This document shows positions 1 to 11,889 of a stretch of 64,000 nt of DNA, one piece after another. Each line of letters starts with the position of its first letter. Position 1 is the first letter of the stretch. A program made the translations under genes and the position numbers. Under the pieces are notes generated by a model that saw only the letters and a program-made list of their open reading frames with translations, was not told the DNA's origin and searched no databases. This DNA is from Polyodon spathula (lineage: Eukaryota; Chordata; Actinopteri; Acipenseriformes; Polyodontidae), in the NCBI RefSeq assembly GCF_017654505.1, contig NC_054536.1, positions 34,517,946 through 34,581,945 of the forward strand, given 5' to 3'.

Positions 1-700
1 AGATTAAATCAGTAGGAATAAACGTAAAGTAGCAGCATGAACTCATAACTGGAGTAACATAACAAGTGTGGTACCACAGGGATCAGTGTTGGGACCATTG
101 TTATTCCTAATCTATATAAATTACCGGGACCACGGCATAATCAGTAAGATATGCAAATTTGCAGACAACACAAAACTGGGAGGGGTAGCTAACTCCCAGT
201 CAGCAATTTCAATAATACAAAGAGATTTTGAGAAGATTCAATCTTGGGCTGACACATGGCAGAATAAATGCAAAGTCTTGAATAGGGTGCAACAACATTA
301 GAGGCAAGTATAACATGAACAGTAATGAAATAGAGGAAGCTATGTATGCAAAAGACTTGGGGGTAGTAGTGGATGAAACTCAATAATGTTGAGAAGTCAA
401 CTAGACAGAAGCTATAAAAAAAAAAAGGCAAATAGAATGTTAGGTTATATAGCCAAGACAGTTGAATTCAAATCTAGAGAAAATGATATAATGCACTGGT
501 ACGACCACACCAAGAATTCTGTGTACGGCTCTGGTCCCCACATCATAAAAAAGACATAGAGGCTTTGGAAAGAGTACAGAGGAGAGCAGCACAATTAATT
601 CCAGGATTAAAAAGCATGTCATTTGAAGATAGACTGAAAGAGCTGAATCTATAAAACCCACAAAGAAGGAGAGTCTGAGGTGACTTAATAGATGTATTAT
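1..700 (+). pseudogene. Decayed CR1-like LINE, reverse transcriptase 3' part
   Basis: The translation around 68-290 carries the RT block VPQGSVLGPLLFLIYIN followed by a degraded catalytic box (FADN where the intact copy at 23.4 kb has FADD) and the segment IQSWADTWQ. Downstream pieces to about 700 match the later part of the same protein (LKELNL region), but frameshifts and stop codons interrupt every frame. It runs off the left edge of the window and lacks the terminal TTCTTATG repeats, so both ends are missing. It is clearly older than the copies at 23.4 and 53.1 kb. No function is expected. Confidence 0.9.
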
Positions 701-928
701 AAGTAGGGCTTCTGATTTACGGTTTTAACTGATAAAACCCGATAAAACACCCTCAAAAAAAAATCTGTGGAAAAACTGTAGAAATGGCTACTCTATTCAC
801 GTTGACTTTACCCTTTTCCCATTAAAAAATAAAACCTACTACAAAAATAATAATAATAAATACATTTCCCAGTGCTGCTGGGCAATGTCCCACCTTCCTA
901 CATTTCTATTGGAGACTCCACTTGCAAG

Positions 929-1131
929 ATTTAAAACGAGATTACAATCAGGATGGAGGCTTGTTAGCAGAATTTAAAGCTGTATTACAGTTAAGAGACC
1001 AAGGATTTAAAACAGAATTGAGGCAAAATGTACAAAAATGCCTACACACAAAAACCCCAGAAGAATGGGCCAGTGACTATAGGGATTTTGTTGTGGAAGA
1101 CAGCAAAGGAAAGAAGGTACAACTTAAGTGT
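929..1131 (+). other. Unidentified open frame, possible exon
   Basis: One frame stays open from about 922 to 1164 and encodes a hydrophilic, lysine- and glutamate-rich peptide (it includes KRDYNQDGGLLAEF and TPEEWASDYRDFV). The composition looks like a real protein rather than a chance frame. The stretch is preceded by pyrimidine-rich sequence and an AG near 928. A consensus-like 5' splice site, GTAAGT, lies at 1132-1137, with a weaker GTAC at 1117. I do not recognise the family; it could be a host exon or a fragment of a transposase gene. Nothing nearby extends it. Confidence 0.3.
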
Positions 1132-1164
1132 GTAAGTATTGTCGACTTACTATACATATTTTGA

Positions 1165-2451
1165 CACACAAAAAAAAGCATTTTGGAAAGTATCCGAAAA
1201 CATATTTTTTCCAGATTTAACCAAAAGGTTTTCAAATGTATACATTTTCTTTTGCCATTGTATGCAGAGGAGGCAGGAAAGCAGAGGAATTGGCTCTCAG
1301 AGTGTAGCTTGGCTCAAATTTGTTTTATGAAAACCAAGATATTTTTTTTTCAGATTTCATTGCTGAACGATAATGTTTTTCAGATTTATCTGTTAGGTAA
1401 ATGTTTATTAAGGAAGCAATTGTGGCTAATGGACTCTTTGTGCTTCATTTGAACATCTCCACAAAACTAAATAAGGACTTATTTATCTTATTTAAAAACT
1501 ATGGCACCCATGTCTGTCTCTGGCAGCCCACAATCTTCATCAACTGATAAATCCTCTATAACGCAGATCTATTTTCTACCATTATAAACAAGTGGCAACT
1601 GAAAGGTGAAATCCTAGATGTTTTATGAAAGTGTTGGACTGTATTTTACAGCATTGTTGTGCCGCAACAGCATAGCATTGCTCTCCTGAGCAATGGTTTC
1701 TACTTCCAGAAGCAGCCGCAAAGATGAGATATGGGTTGCATATGAAGAGCAGAATGTGGAAAATGGTTTAGAAAAGAATGGTGCCTCGCTTAATAGATGC
1801 GCATAATTGCAGGGGTGCAATGATTCTTGATTTGACAGCTGGGCTAGTGGCACCAGGAGCTTGTTCCGTTACTGCAGTTTCAATGACCATTGCAGTCTTG
1901 ATCAGATGTTTTAAACAGATATCACACTCAGTGCCTGCCTTTCTTTGAGCCTTATGTGGCTTTCCTTTGGACTGAAGGCAGCTTGAGGTCTTTATTAAAA
2001 ACCTCCAGTTACACATGACAGATAGAGCAGTACAAAGTTATCATGTTCAAATTATAGTAATGAAGTAAGCCATAAACTGGTTTCACTCATGGGAAAGAAT
2101 TTATCTTGACAAATATTGCTGTGATTTGCTATTGGTGTTAAACAGAGGAGGAATGAGAAATGTGCCTGATATCCACCATTGGTATTGTATAAATGACACT
2201 ATGATTGTACAATACATAAATAAGAAACTGTTTAATTAAACACAATATAAATTTAAAGCTTGCAATATTTTTTTAGACTTATTGTGTCAATCAGTCTTTC
2301 TAGAATCACTAGCATGCCTACCTTGCAGCAATACATGTGTTTCTGTAAATTATTTTATATTTTTTCTAGAACTAAGCAAAGTTATATAAATGATCCCAGA
2401 GCAGGGTCTTCTTCAAATTCAAAGATCTCTTGGCTAAAATATAGAGAAGTA
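1165..2451. other. No recognised gene
   Basis: AT-rich sequence with only short open frames that lack family features. I see no terminal repeats, RNA gene or tandem structure. Confidence 0.5.
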
Positions 2452-3430
2452 CAGTGTACTTTATAAGAATTACTGATATAAGAATCAACCGTATATAGTG
2501 ATCAAACCAACTGGGAAAAAATCATTCCTCTACTAACCAATGTAAAATAATCTGCTTGTAAGAATCAAGCAATCCACTTATAAGAATAATTTCTGGGCAA
2601 ACTGACTGCATGTAAAAGGATACTGTATCAAGTGCAATAACATGTACAACCAATAACGCTGTTTTCGTATTTGAATTTGATCACATCTCGCGTTATTAGG
2701 CACATACAGTGTGTGCAGCATAATCCCTGGTCCACAGCGACTCCCAATAGAAAAAAGTAAGTCGTGCAGTTTATATGTGTCGACATGGCAGGAAAAAGAA
2801 AGACGCATGACTGCATTGTACAGTGTTCTCTGTTAGTGAAAATTTGTTTTAATAAAGCCAATGCACATTCACTGGATACATACTGAGTACAGCAATGTTA
2901 TTGTGTGAGATGCATGTAGAGGGAGTGGGATTGCAGCGCGGAGTGGTGAGGAGGAGGGGAGATTGCAGAACTTTGCATCTCTGCTTAGCAAAAAACTGCG
3001 AGATCTGCATCGCAACTGAAAATCAGTAAGCCACAGATGCTTAAATGCAGTGGTAGTCCTGACAGTAAAATACTATGCTGTAATGTAATTTTAATTCAAA
3101 GGCCATTACACATAACACTGCAAGGCAGTTAAACTAGGCACCCTCACGAGACGATCACTTCTCAAGTATTCTGTAGTACAATAGGACTCTGCAGTCTTGA
3201 GTAAACATAATCGTGAACACATAACAAGCTGCTTACCCACAAGGACTTGTTTTGATGTATTGTCCTCAGTGATTGAGCACCATTGACTTCTGTATACTGT
3301 ATTTAAACTGCTGATGCACTGGTGCACGCTTTTGCAAATTGTAATTATATCGCTCCGCTATTAAGAATCAACCGCTTATAAGAATCAAATCATCCGGGAT
3401 GCATGTAATTCTTATAAATGGAGTGCACTG
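2452..3430 (+). mobile_element. pogo/Tigger-like DNA transposon, non-autonomous
   Basis: The element starts CAGTGTAC and ends GTGCACTG. Both ends are followed inward by the same subterminal motifs (TTATAAGAATTAC and AAGAATCAACCG) in opposite orientation. TA dinucleotides flank it at 2450-2451 and 3431-3432, the target duplication expected of Tc1/mariner/pogo elements. Inside, an ATG at 2785 begins MAGKRKTHD, which resembles the start of a pogo/Tigger transposase (helix-turn-helix domain), but the frame closes after about 30 residues. No DDE domain is visible, so it depended on transposase supplied elsewhere. The class call is from termini and the short N-terminal relic. Confidence 0.75.
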
Positions 3431-4184
3431 TATATTGATTCTGGTAATTCATCCTTTAAGTATATGCTCTAGTTCAATCAATTGCTTAATCTTTTCATTC
3501 GTTTCCTAATATTTATAACACCTATTCTGTTGATCTAAACCATGGCAGAACTTAATATCGCCTCTCACCTCATTTCATTTTAAGTGGGTCTCTCTGTCAT
3601 ACCAGGGGGAAAACTCCATGGTGCTACAAAATAATTCCAATAATTTTTACTTAATATATATTGCTTTTATTTTCTCAGCACATATTAAGGTAAATGATTT
3701 TGATTTTTGAATGGTAATTTATTTGAGGCTGTTGGATAGGAATATTTATTAAATGCTCTGTAGTGTGCAAGATAAATTTGTATTTGGACAAGTTTAAGTT
3801 GTAATCATATAATACCTTTTTTGAAATCAAATCACATAGGACCCACCAGTATTGAAATAAGACTGGACAATGCTTCTAGTGAATATAAAAGTAACAGTTT
3901 TATTAGAAATAAAACCAAATATGGGAAAAATAATAAAAAGGTGCCACGACTAAAATAAAGTAATACAGAAAGGAAGAATTAATTAAACTAAAAGAAAATA
4001 CAAACAATGACACCCAACTCTCGATAGTTGATTAGCGATCCAAAGCAATCTATGGGAGATTCCCTTAAAGGTTACAACTGCATTCCTGACAGCAATTTAA
4101 GACATTAGTCTTAACAGGGGTATCAGTTGGTAACACATATATTCACTTTTGTTAATATTTGATAGCAGCATTAAATATGTGTCA
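3431..4184. other. No recognised gene
   Basis: AT-rich DNA without a supported reading frame or terminal repeats. Confidence 0.5.
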
Positions 4185-4298
<114 letters not shown>

Positions 4299-4530
4299 CC
4301 CCTGTCGGCTCTATTTATGATGTGTCCTGTTCTCTCTCAGTGGTGTCAAGACATTCAAAACCATCTGGTTTTACCTTTTGAAAGACACCACCGGCACCAC
4401 AGGATTTATTCAGCGCTGGTGAAGATAGACCCCTTGTCCAGCATTTAGTTTATGACTTTTTCATTTAAGCTTATGACATTCTTTGTCAGTAGGGGAGTTT
4501 GTGACAAGAAAACAAGTAGACCCAGAGAAT

Positions 4531-5460
4531 TATGGCAAGCCAAATTATCACTTAGAGATATCTCAAATTGCATTTTTAGATATCTTGAAATATTTAGATA
4601 TATCTGTAAAACATTTCGAGATAGCTCAAATTGAATTCCAGATATCTTTAATTGTGTCATTTTTAAGATATCTAAAATGAAATCAATTTGAGATATCTAA
4701 AAATGAAATAAAGATATCTCAAATTGATTTACAGATATCTATAAATACTATGGAAACCATATAGATTGTGCTATCATGGCACGTCAAACTGTCATTTAGA
4801 GATATCTTAAAATGAGGGTTATCATTTAAAGATATCTCTAAATAACTTCCTGTTTATTTAAATATATCTTTAAATCATTTGAAGATATCTTCAAATAACG
4901 TCCGGTTCATTTAAATCTATCTGTAAATCATCTGAAGATATCTTCAAATAACTTCCTGTTCACTTAGAGATATCTTTAAATGGATAGGAAGTCCATTGAA
5001 AACATAGAGCATTTTCACAGGAAGTCATTTTGAGATATCTCAAAATGGCTTCCTGTTCATTTGAAGATATCTTCAAATGATTTACAGATATCTTTAAATG
5101 ACCAGGAAGTTATTTGAAGATATCTTCAAATGATTTAGAGATGTTTGTATTTAAATAATTTAGAGATATCTTTAAATGAATAGGAAGTTATTTAGAGATA
5201 TCTTTAAATGACTTAGAGATATCTAAAAATGCATTTTAGATATCTCAATTAAAGCTCCATTTAAAGATATCTGGAATTCATTTTCAGACATCTCTAAATG
5301 CATTTTAGAAATCTTAAACTGATTTAGAAATATATTTTAATATTTTAAGATATCTTCAAATATTTTGAGATACCTGGAAATTATTTAGAGATATCTTCAA
5401 ATATTAGAGATATCTATAAATGAATTTGAGATATCTCTAAATAATAATTTGGCTTGCCAT
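4531..5460. mobile_element. Non-autonomous transposon made of GATATC palindromes
   Basis: The ends are inverted copies: ATGGCAAGCCAAATTAT on the left and its reverse complement on the right. A 7-base direct duplication AGAGAAT flanks it (4524-4530 and 5461-5467). The interior has no open frame. It consists of many variants of a short palindrome centred on AGATATCT, usually with AAAT or ATTT arms, spaced by units such as CTTCCTGTTCATTT. The inverted similarity continues well inside the termini. I do not recognise the superfamily: 7-9 bp duplications occur in hAT and Mutator-type elements, but the termini do not decide it. Confidence 0.8.
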
Positions 5461-5662
5461 AGAGAATGGCTTAGGACCCCCAGAAAAACAAAAAAACAAA
5501 AACACAATACATTCAAAGTAGTTTTTCCTACAGGGACTTAAAAACTCCCACGGGTGTTTTATATTCAGATATTCTCATGATTGTTCAATTTTTCTTTCAT
5601 TTTTAATTAGCTAGAAAAGAATGTATCTTATACACTATAGTCCTGTTCTGCAATCAAAAAGG

Positions 5663-5699
<37 letters not shown>
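5663..5699. repeat. Poly(A) run
   Basis: Thirty-seven consecutive adenines. It could be the tail of an old retroposed copy, but I see no recognisable body upstream of it. Confidence 0.9.
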
Positions 5700-5700
<1 letters not shown>

Positions 5701-7365
5701 AGTACTTAACAAAATTACCTTACAAAACAAAATGCTGTGAGTTCTTTATTCTGTGCAGTAGAACATATTTTAATTAATTAACTCAGCAAAGTCAATACAT
5801 AAAACCAGGTGACAGGGTGCCTTTACTTCACAATGGCTGGAGAGTTTAGCTTTAAGCATAAATTATGTTTGATACTTCTAGTAAACACATGCAAATCTTT
5901 GCCTCTGAATATATTTTGAGCTATTCTATTTACACATATTTTTCTTGAGTTTTCTCAAGGACTATTTCACCCCCTCTCCACTAGTTCTAGATTGTCCATT
6001 ACCAAAAATCTTAGATATGAATATGAATTCACCCTCCAACTATTTAGGACTGGTTAGCTAAAAATTACCAGAATTTTAAAACAACAGGTACACTTCAATA
6101 ACTTTTGGATACTAGTCCTCTTGCACAGTATATTGAGATGGGCCACTTTGCTACCATATATCGCTATTAAAAGTTGCGGATAAAGTGGATAAATGTATTG
6201 TATTTTTATTGTATATAAAAACATGTATGTGTACATATGGTGACACTATTGCCCATCCCTGGCAGCTTATAGCATAGGAAAGCAATTACTTTATTCTTTG
6301 CTGTACTGATGCACCTAATCCTGTGTCTCACATGCAACCTGACATTTATTACTTTGTTAAAAGTATTTAAATATAAAAATATATATTTGTTTGGTATTGG
6401 CAAACACTGTTGCATTTTTTTATTTATTGGTTTTATTGTAAAATTGAAAACGGAATCTATCTTTCGTTATTCATTTTCAAATTGAGAACCTGGCATTTTT
6501 AAAGTTTTTCATAAAATATGCTGTCCAATCTTTTTGCAAAGCCTAATACAGCATTTTATAGTTATTATGAATATGCATTTATGCAGCACTACAGTACATA
6601 ATATAGAAAAACAATACAGGAGCTGAGAATCTCTTCCAAATGTGCTTTGCAAAATGATACTTCACTTAAAACAAATGTTTGTGATTTTTCTTTTGACAGC
6701 ATAATAAGGCTTAAATTACCTGTTACCCTTTTTAATTGGCTTTTTAATCCGCTTAACTTAAAAAAATGCATTATTTATAAAGAATTTTTTTTAAAGTGTT
6801 TTAATGATATATAGATTGGTCAAGGGCAAAAAAGCAATTTGCTCCATTTAATTTTACAAACGTGTTACAATTTCTCACAAAATATAATGCTGATTGCATT
6901 TTAGTGTAAAGACCTTGGTAAATCTGGCCCACAGTATTTGTTGTAGTGCTACTTGCCATGTCTGATGCTATCTGTAAGCAATATACTGCACTGTACATTC
7001 AGGCCCTAACAGTGATTGGATGATGACTTATTTGGTCTGCAATATCAAATAATGCTTTTTATTTTTTGGACTGGTGCTGAACTGCTACATTTACTGATAT
7101 GTGGATTTCTCTGTTTTTACAATGGTAGTGTGTATCTTAATACTAAAAAAATGCATTTTAAATTCCAGGTTCTGCATTTGATATGGGTCCATTTGAAACT
7201 CCATGCAGTAAGAATCCCATATCTTAGTCTTAGGATAGTACTACAGCTCTCCTTTGTATATTTAAAATTCTGTACATAGAGAGATGTCATAAATGTTGCT
7301 TCATTTGGATCAGAATCGCACATATTTTGTTGCTCTAACACTTCAATGATACACAGAAAACACAC
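5700..7365. other. No recognised gene
   Basis: AT-rich sequence; the open frames are short and without family features on either strand. Confidence 0.5.
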
Positions 7366-7499
7366 AGTGGGTCATATGCATAAAACGTACGGTCTCCTTT
7401 ATCGTGTCTGTAATAGTGTTTAATATGACAGCATTTCATTGGGTAATTCATAAAAGCCATTCACGATTCACAAAGCTGTATGTTGCCATTCTCTGTCTT

Positions 7500-8294
7500 C
7501 TTCCCATCAGCAACCGAACCGGAGATGCTCCTCTGTCATCTAGGGGAGTGTTTCGAAAATCAAGTTGGGGTCTCGTCCATCAGCCTTAGCCTTCTTCAGC
7601 AGGTGCTTTATGGTTTGCGCAGTACGCTCCACCCTGCTATTTGACTGTGGGTACCATGGACCTGTATGTGAACTCCCATTCCTTTGAAAGGTTTTTAAGT
7701 TCATAAGTACTTCTGGAATGCCATGGCGAGCAAACATGGATTTTAAATGTTTAATCACATTTGTGCTTTTTGTCTTATTTCCCAGCAGCATTACTTCAAA
7801 AAACTTAGTTGTAATCTACTGCTAGCAGGTACTCATTTGTGCTGAAAGTGGACAAATCCACTCCAATCTTCTGCCAGGGTCACTCTGGAACATTATGTGG
7901 TTGCAGGGACTCTTTTTGTGTGACTTCCTGTACGTGTTGCAGATGGCACACTTCTTTTCTGTGATTTGTGCTGCCATTCCTGGCCAGTGTAACACATCTC
8001 TCACTCTGCTTTTACATTTCTCTATTCCGAGATGGCTCGCATGCATGTGCTGGAGCATTTCTTTTCTTGTTGTTATCATTTTTCTCCTTTGAATACTATT
8101 CCCTCTGCAATGTGGATTTCCTCATGAAAATTCCAGTATTTATTTATTTTTATTTCTACAGGAGTTTCACTTCTGTTGTCAGGCCACCCCTTTTGTACAA
8201 TTTGCTGTAATTTTTTCAAGGTTTCATCATTCTTAGCTGCTTCCCAGATGTCTTCCAGTTTGTTTTCTGCAACAGGTAAGTCCTCCAACAGCAT
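7500..8294 (-). pseudogene. Gypsy integrase relic
   Basis: The zinc-binding N-terminal domain is visible at about 8070-7900, with the HLGIEKCKSR and VLHWPGM motifs and a CAICN cysteine pair. The C-terminal part of the catalytic core is at 7791-7540 (FARHGIPEVL, then WYPQSNSRVERTAQTIKHLLKKA). Between these the catalytic core is broken: the DNGPQF-type acidic motif expected after FARHGIPEVL has become NLKTFQ. The glutamate region (NSRVER) remains. Upstream, 8294-8076 is the linker between RNase H and integrase. Confidence 0.85.
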
Positions 8295-8399
8295 GTGAAT
8301 CTGTGCTTCTGTTTCTTTATCATCTTCTTATGAGTCAGGTAGGTATGACCGTGACAAAGTGCTGGCGATTTACGTTTTTTTAATCTGGTTTGCATTTAA

Positions 8400-9590
8400 C
8401 TTTGACCTGGTATTTTTGCAGTCTCATTAGTAATCTTTGGATTCTCGGGGTGCACGCTTACAGTTTTTTAGATTATTGCTTCTAAAGCCTTGTGACCAGA
8501 CTCCACTTCTACCTCTTTACTGTAGATATACTGATGGCATCCAGTCCAAAGACAATAGCTAGCATTTATCTTTCAATTTGTGCATAGCGCTGTTGTGTTT
8601 CTGTCGTTGCTTTTAAGCATATGCCAAAAGAGCAGATTTATTTTGCAATAAATCTGCTCCTAGGCCACTTTTTGAAGCAGCCACTGAAATCTTTACTGGC
8701 TTACTGTCATCACAATGACAATCAAAATGGTGCTTGGGTGAGTGTTCTCTACAGGCTGGACAGAGCCTCTTGGTGTTTTTTTTTCCAGTGCCATGCTACT
8801 TAATTTTTCAGAATTTCTCTCAGTGGAGCAGTATGTTCCTACTTGAACTTTGGAATGAACTTCCCTAAGTAGGTCACCATGCCCAGGAATCTCTCAGGGT
8901 CTTTTTTGCATTCTGGTGGTGGCATTTTCAATATTGCTTCAATCTTACTCTGATCTGGTTTCAGTCCATCACTTGTGACCACGTGTCCCAGATATTTTAT
9001 TTCACTGTCCTATTTAGCATTTTTCCTTGTTCAGCTTTAAGTTCTTTTCCCTTGTTCTTTCCAGGACTTGCTTTAATCTGCAGTTGTGCTGTCCTATGGT
9101 AGCTCCCCAAAAAGGACCTCATCTATGCAGGTTTAAACTCCTTCAATTCCTTTAAACAGCTGTGCCACCATTCTGTGATAAACCTCTGGTGATGAATTGA
9201 TGCCAAAGGGTAAATACATAAATCTGCAGAGGCCATATGGAGTGTTGAAGGTGCAGAGTGAGTACTTTTGTCACCTATCTTGAATTGCCAGAAACCTGAG
9301 CTTGCATCCAGGACTTAGTATTTGGCATCAGTCAGTTTACATGTGATCTCCTCTACTGTGGGCAACTGAGACAGTTCTCTCTGAAAAGGCACATCCAAAT
9401 CCCTTGGATCCAGGCAGACTCTTAGATTTCCATCTGGTTTGTCCACAATCACTATTGGATTAATCCACTGTCTGTTCTTCAATTTTCTTGATCACTTAAG
9501 TTTCTCCATTCTGTCTAGTTCTGTCTTAAGTTGATCTCTCAGCATAATTGGAATGTTTCTGGGTGTGTGTATTTTGGGTGGAATGGGTTA
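8400..9590 (-). pseudogene. Gypsy reverse transcriptase/RNase H relic
   Basis: The active-site box near 9120 reads CIDEVLFG on the minus strand, where the family has a YIDDVL-type sequence, so the second aspartate is lost. Further on, the connection region is well preserved around 9000-8840 (YLGHVVTSDGLKPDQSKIEA, then FLGMVTYLGKFIPKF). Multiple stop codons and frame changes occur throughout. It follows directly from the protease at 9588-9992. Confidence 0.8.
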
Positions 9591-9992
9591 ATCTATTTTG
9601 ATTGAATTTTCCCCTTCCAGGCAGCCAATACCCTGAAACACATCCTCATACTCATTGAGAACATCAGTGGTGGTTACAGCCATTACTCTCTGAATGAGGT
9701 TCATATTTTCACATGCTCTTATTCCTAGAAATGGTTTTGCATCAGTTTTCACTACTAGGAATTGAAGTGCTTGGCATTGATCCTTGTAGTTCGCTTTGAG
9801 TGTGCACTTGCCTTCAACTTTTACTTTTTTTCTCCTGTGCTGGTGGGCAGTCTTACTTCTGTTTTCTCTAGTTGCTTGCCTTTGCAGATTTTTATTAGGC
9901 AAGCCTGCTGGAATTACATTAGCTTGTGCACCTGTGTCAAGCTTAAAGTTCACTACTGCATTGCAAACTTTTAAATGAATCTTCTTTGGCAT
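9588..9992 (-). pseudogene. Gypsy aspartic protease relic
   Basis: A 134-residue minus-strand frame has the retropepsin active-site triad in FKLDTGAQANVIP near its start. It continues into the linker before RT (DVLNEYEDVFQGIGCL), a segment typical of Gypsy pol. This is the longest open piece of the element. Upstream on the minus strand, about 10200-10060, a CxxC-G-xx-H pattern (CKRCGLEH) is the remnant of the gag zinc knuckle with its last cysteine lost. Confidence 0.85.
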
Positions 9993-10884
9993 TTGGTGTT
10001 GTTACATTTCCTATGAAAAGTTAGTTTTCTGAACCTGTTTCATCATCCTCAATTGTGAGCACTTTCCTGGCTTTACACATCTTTGCAAAGTTGTATCACA
10101 ATTTCTACATCACTTTCCATAGGCTGGACAATTTCGTGGCCAAATGCTCTAATCCACATCTTTTGCATTTAAACGTCTTCCTGCCCAAGCTGTACTTTCT
10201 ATTTTTTATTTGTTTACTTGTTTCTTCATATCATCTTTGCTCTTGAAGGTTTAAATGTGTTATACACTTCTAGCGCTTCTTCCCCTATTACGAGCAGGAA
10301 GATGGAGGACTGTACCTGGGGGTCTTTCTTATCACTGTCGGTCACTGTCAGATATAGTTCAAATCGATATCGGAATCTCCACCAGTTTTCAGCTAAATTA
10401 CTGAGACTGAGCTCGCTGGTGGCTTTAGTTGATCCATTGTCACATTCTCTCTTTTTTATTTTAAACTTTAATTTATTCTGACACCATGGACCCTACTTAG
10501 CAAAGTTCGTAAACCCCTAAGGCAATTGCAAAACACTTTTGCGAACAGTTAGTGCACCAGAATCAGGTGCACATATGGGCAAACAGACTTTGCCCACATA
10601 TGTGATTTAGCAACCGTGTTTCAGTGCTCACTCGGCAAGTCAGCGTTAGCGGTGGACATGGCCTGAACTTTAGGGGAGTGTCCTCATTTACATACAAATG
10701 TAGCGATGTAGCGAACTGTGTTAGTGTTTGCGTTTCAGATAGCATGTGAAAAGCAGGTCTAAACTGTGTGCAAATTACATGGTTGATTATAAATACCAGT
10801 GAAACTACCAGGGCAGCAGGCAAAGAAAAGAGAGAAATACAAGAAATATGGAGAGTGCAGTGGATTAATGTGATACTCTGTACT

Positions 10885-10955
10885 GTGATTTTGTAACAAT
10901 TGTGAGTCACCCTTGACAAGGGAGTCTGCTAATTAACAAATAAATAAAAATTTCT
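10885..10955 (+). repeat. L2/SINE-type 3' tail remnant
   Basis: The stretch GTGAGTCACCCTTGACAAGG followed by GAGTCTGCTAATTAA and AAATAAATAAAA closely resembles the conserved tail shared by fish L2-clade LINEs and their partner SINEs (pattern AGTCxCCCTGGATAAGGG, GTCTGCTAA, A-rich end). No tRNA-like head or RT body is visible upstream, so this is only the tail of a strongly truncated copy. Recognition is from memory of the family consensus. Confidence 0.5.
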
Positions 10956-11121
10956 ACATGGTCAGACAAAGAGAAGAGGCGATGTTCCCAAATATTTAGA
11001 CCTGACCTGGAAGGAGACATGCAGAGAGCACACTGTTTGCTTGTAGCAGTAAGGTATGCGCAACAACACAGAATAGGTACCACTATGTAAAACGTAAGGG
11101 GGCCTACTCTGTCAACATGCA

Positions 11122-11530
11122 AGTAGTGTGTGATCTGTGATGCCAACAACTACATTACAAATGTATATGCAAACAACTGTTGCTCCGCTCATGACTTGTT
11201 TATCCTCACTAATTCACAGGTGGCAGCTGCATTTCAGCAAGATGAGTCTGAGATGCTGGTTGATAGGGGACAACGGGTATCCACTGAAGCAGTGCCTACT
11301 GACACTGTTGTTCAACCCCATGATCCCTGCCGAACAGCGGTATAACTGTACCTTTAAATGTGCTCGTATTATAATTGAGCGAACATTTGGAACCATCAAA
11401 ATGTGATTCCGATGTTTGGATATCTCTGGGGGAACACTACAGTACACTCCTCAGAAGGCCAGCAAAATCACCCAGGCTTCTTGTGTTTTCCACAACATAG
11501 CTCTCCGTAATGGATGTTTAACTTACAGAG
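11122..11530 (+). pseudogene. PIF/Harbinger transposase relic (HARBI1-like)
   Basis: The DDE nuclease core can be followed through two frames. First comes VCDANNYITNVYANN and SAHDLFILTNS, with the first acidic residue in VCDAN. After a frameshift near 11240 comes CWLIGDNGYPLK with the second aspartate, then AEQRYN and IIERTFGTIKM with the glutamate. A TGA at about 11404 sits where an arginine codon (CGA) is expected. The frame then continues with [14 protein letters not shown] and [10 protein letters not shown], the usual C-terminal end. The catalytic triad is present but the gene is broken by at least one frameshift and one nonsense change. Confidence 0.9.
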
Positions 11531-11889
11531 GAATGACTAGGGTTTGAGGGAAGCAGATGCTGAACTTGAAGCCCCAGTTGTGGAGGCTGCAGACACTGCA
11601 AGTGACAGCCAGGTCAGACAAAGCCTTATAGATGGGTTCATGTTCAACAACAACAATAACTTTATTAACCAATGTGTCACAAACAATGAACAATTGCCTA
11701 GCGCAGCTATTGGTTGGGACGTTTAACCTTTTATTATGACAGACACAATTCATAACAACAAATCACATCTAAACCCATTACTGGCCGGTAAAATAACCAG
11801 GCAGCAGTTTTATAAATCGCGTATTAAATACCAGTATTTTTTATAATAGTCAGACATTAGCACCATCTTTTATGCATATGGGCCAGTGT

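Larger units (their letters stand above)
7440..10480 (-). mobile_element. Gypsy-type LTR retrotransposon, internal region relic
   Basis: Read on the minus strand from about 10480 downwards, the order is gag zinc-knuckle remnant, aspartic protease, reverse transcriptase, RNase H region, integrase. That is the standard Ty3/Gypsy order. All parts carry frameshifts and stop codons. I find no LTR pair bounding it, so both ends were lost or have decayed beyond recognition. It lies between the inverted termini at 7366 and 11889. Confidence 0.85.
7366..11889. mobile_element. Candidate Harbinger element with nested Gypsy relic
   Basis: The left edge (from 7366) reads ACAGTGGGTCATATGCATAA. The right edge (to about 11889), reverse-complemented, reads ACACTGGCCCATATGCATAA, three differences in 20. 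Between them lie a PIF/Harbinger transposase relic near the right end and a minus-strand Gypsy pol relic filling the left two thirds. The simplest reading is a Harbinger transposon into which the Gypsy element inserted before both decayed. The exact ends and target duplication (normally 3 bp in this superfamily) are not resolved, and the inverted termini could belong to a different element. Confidence 0.45.
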
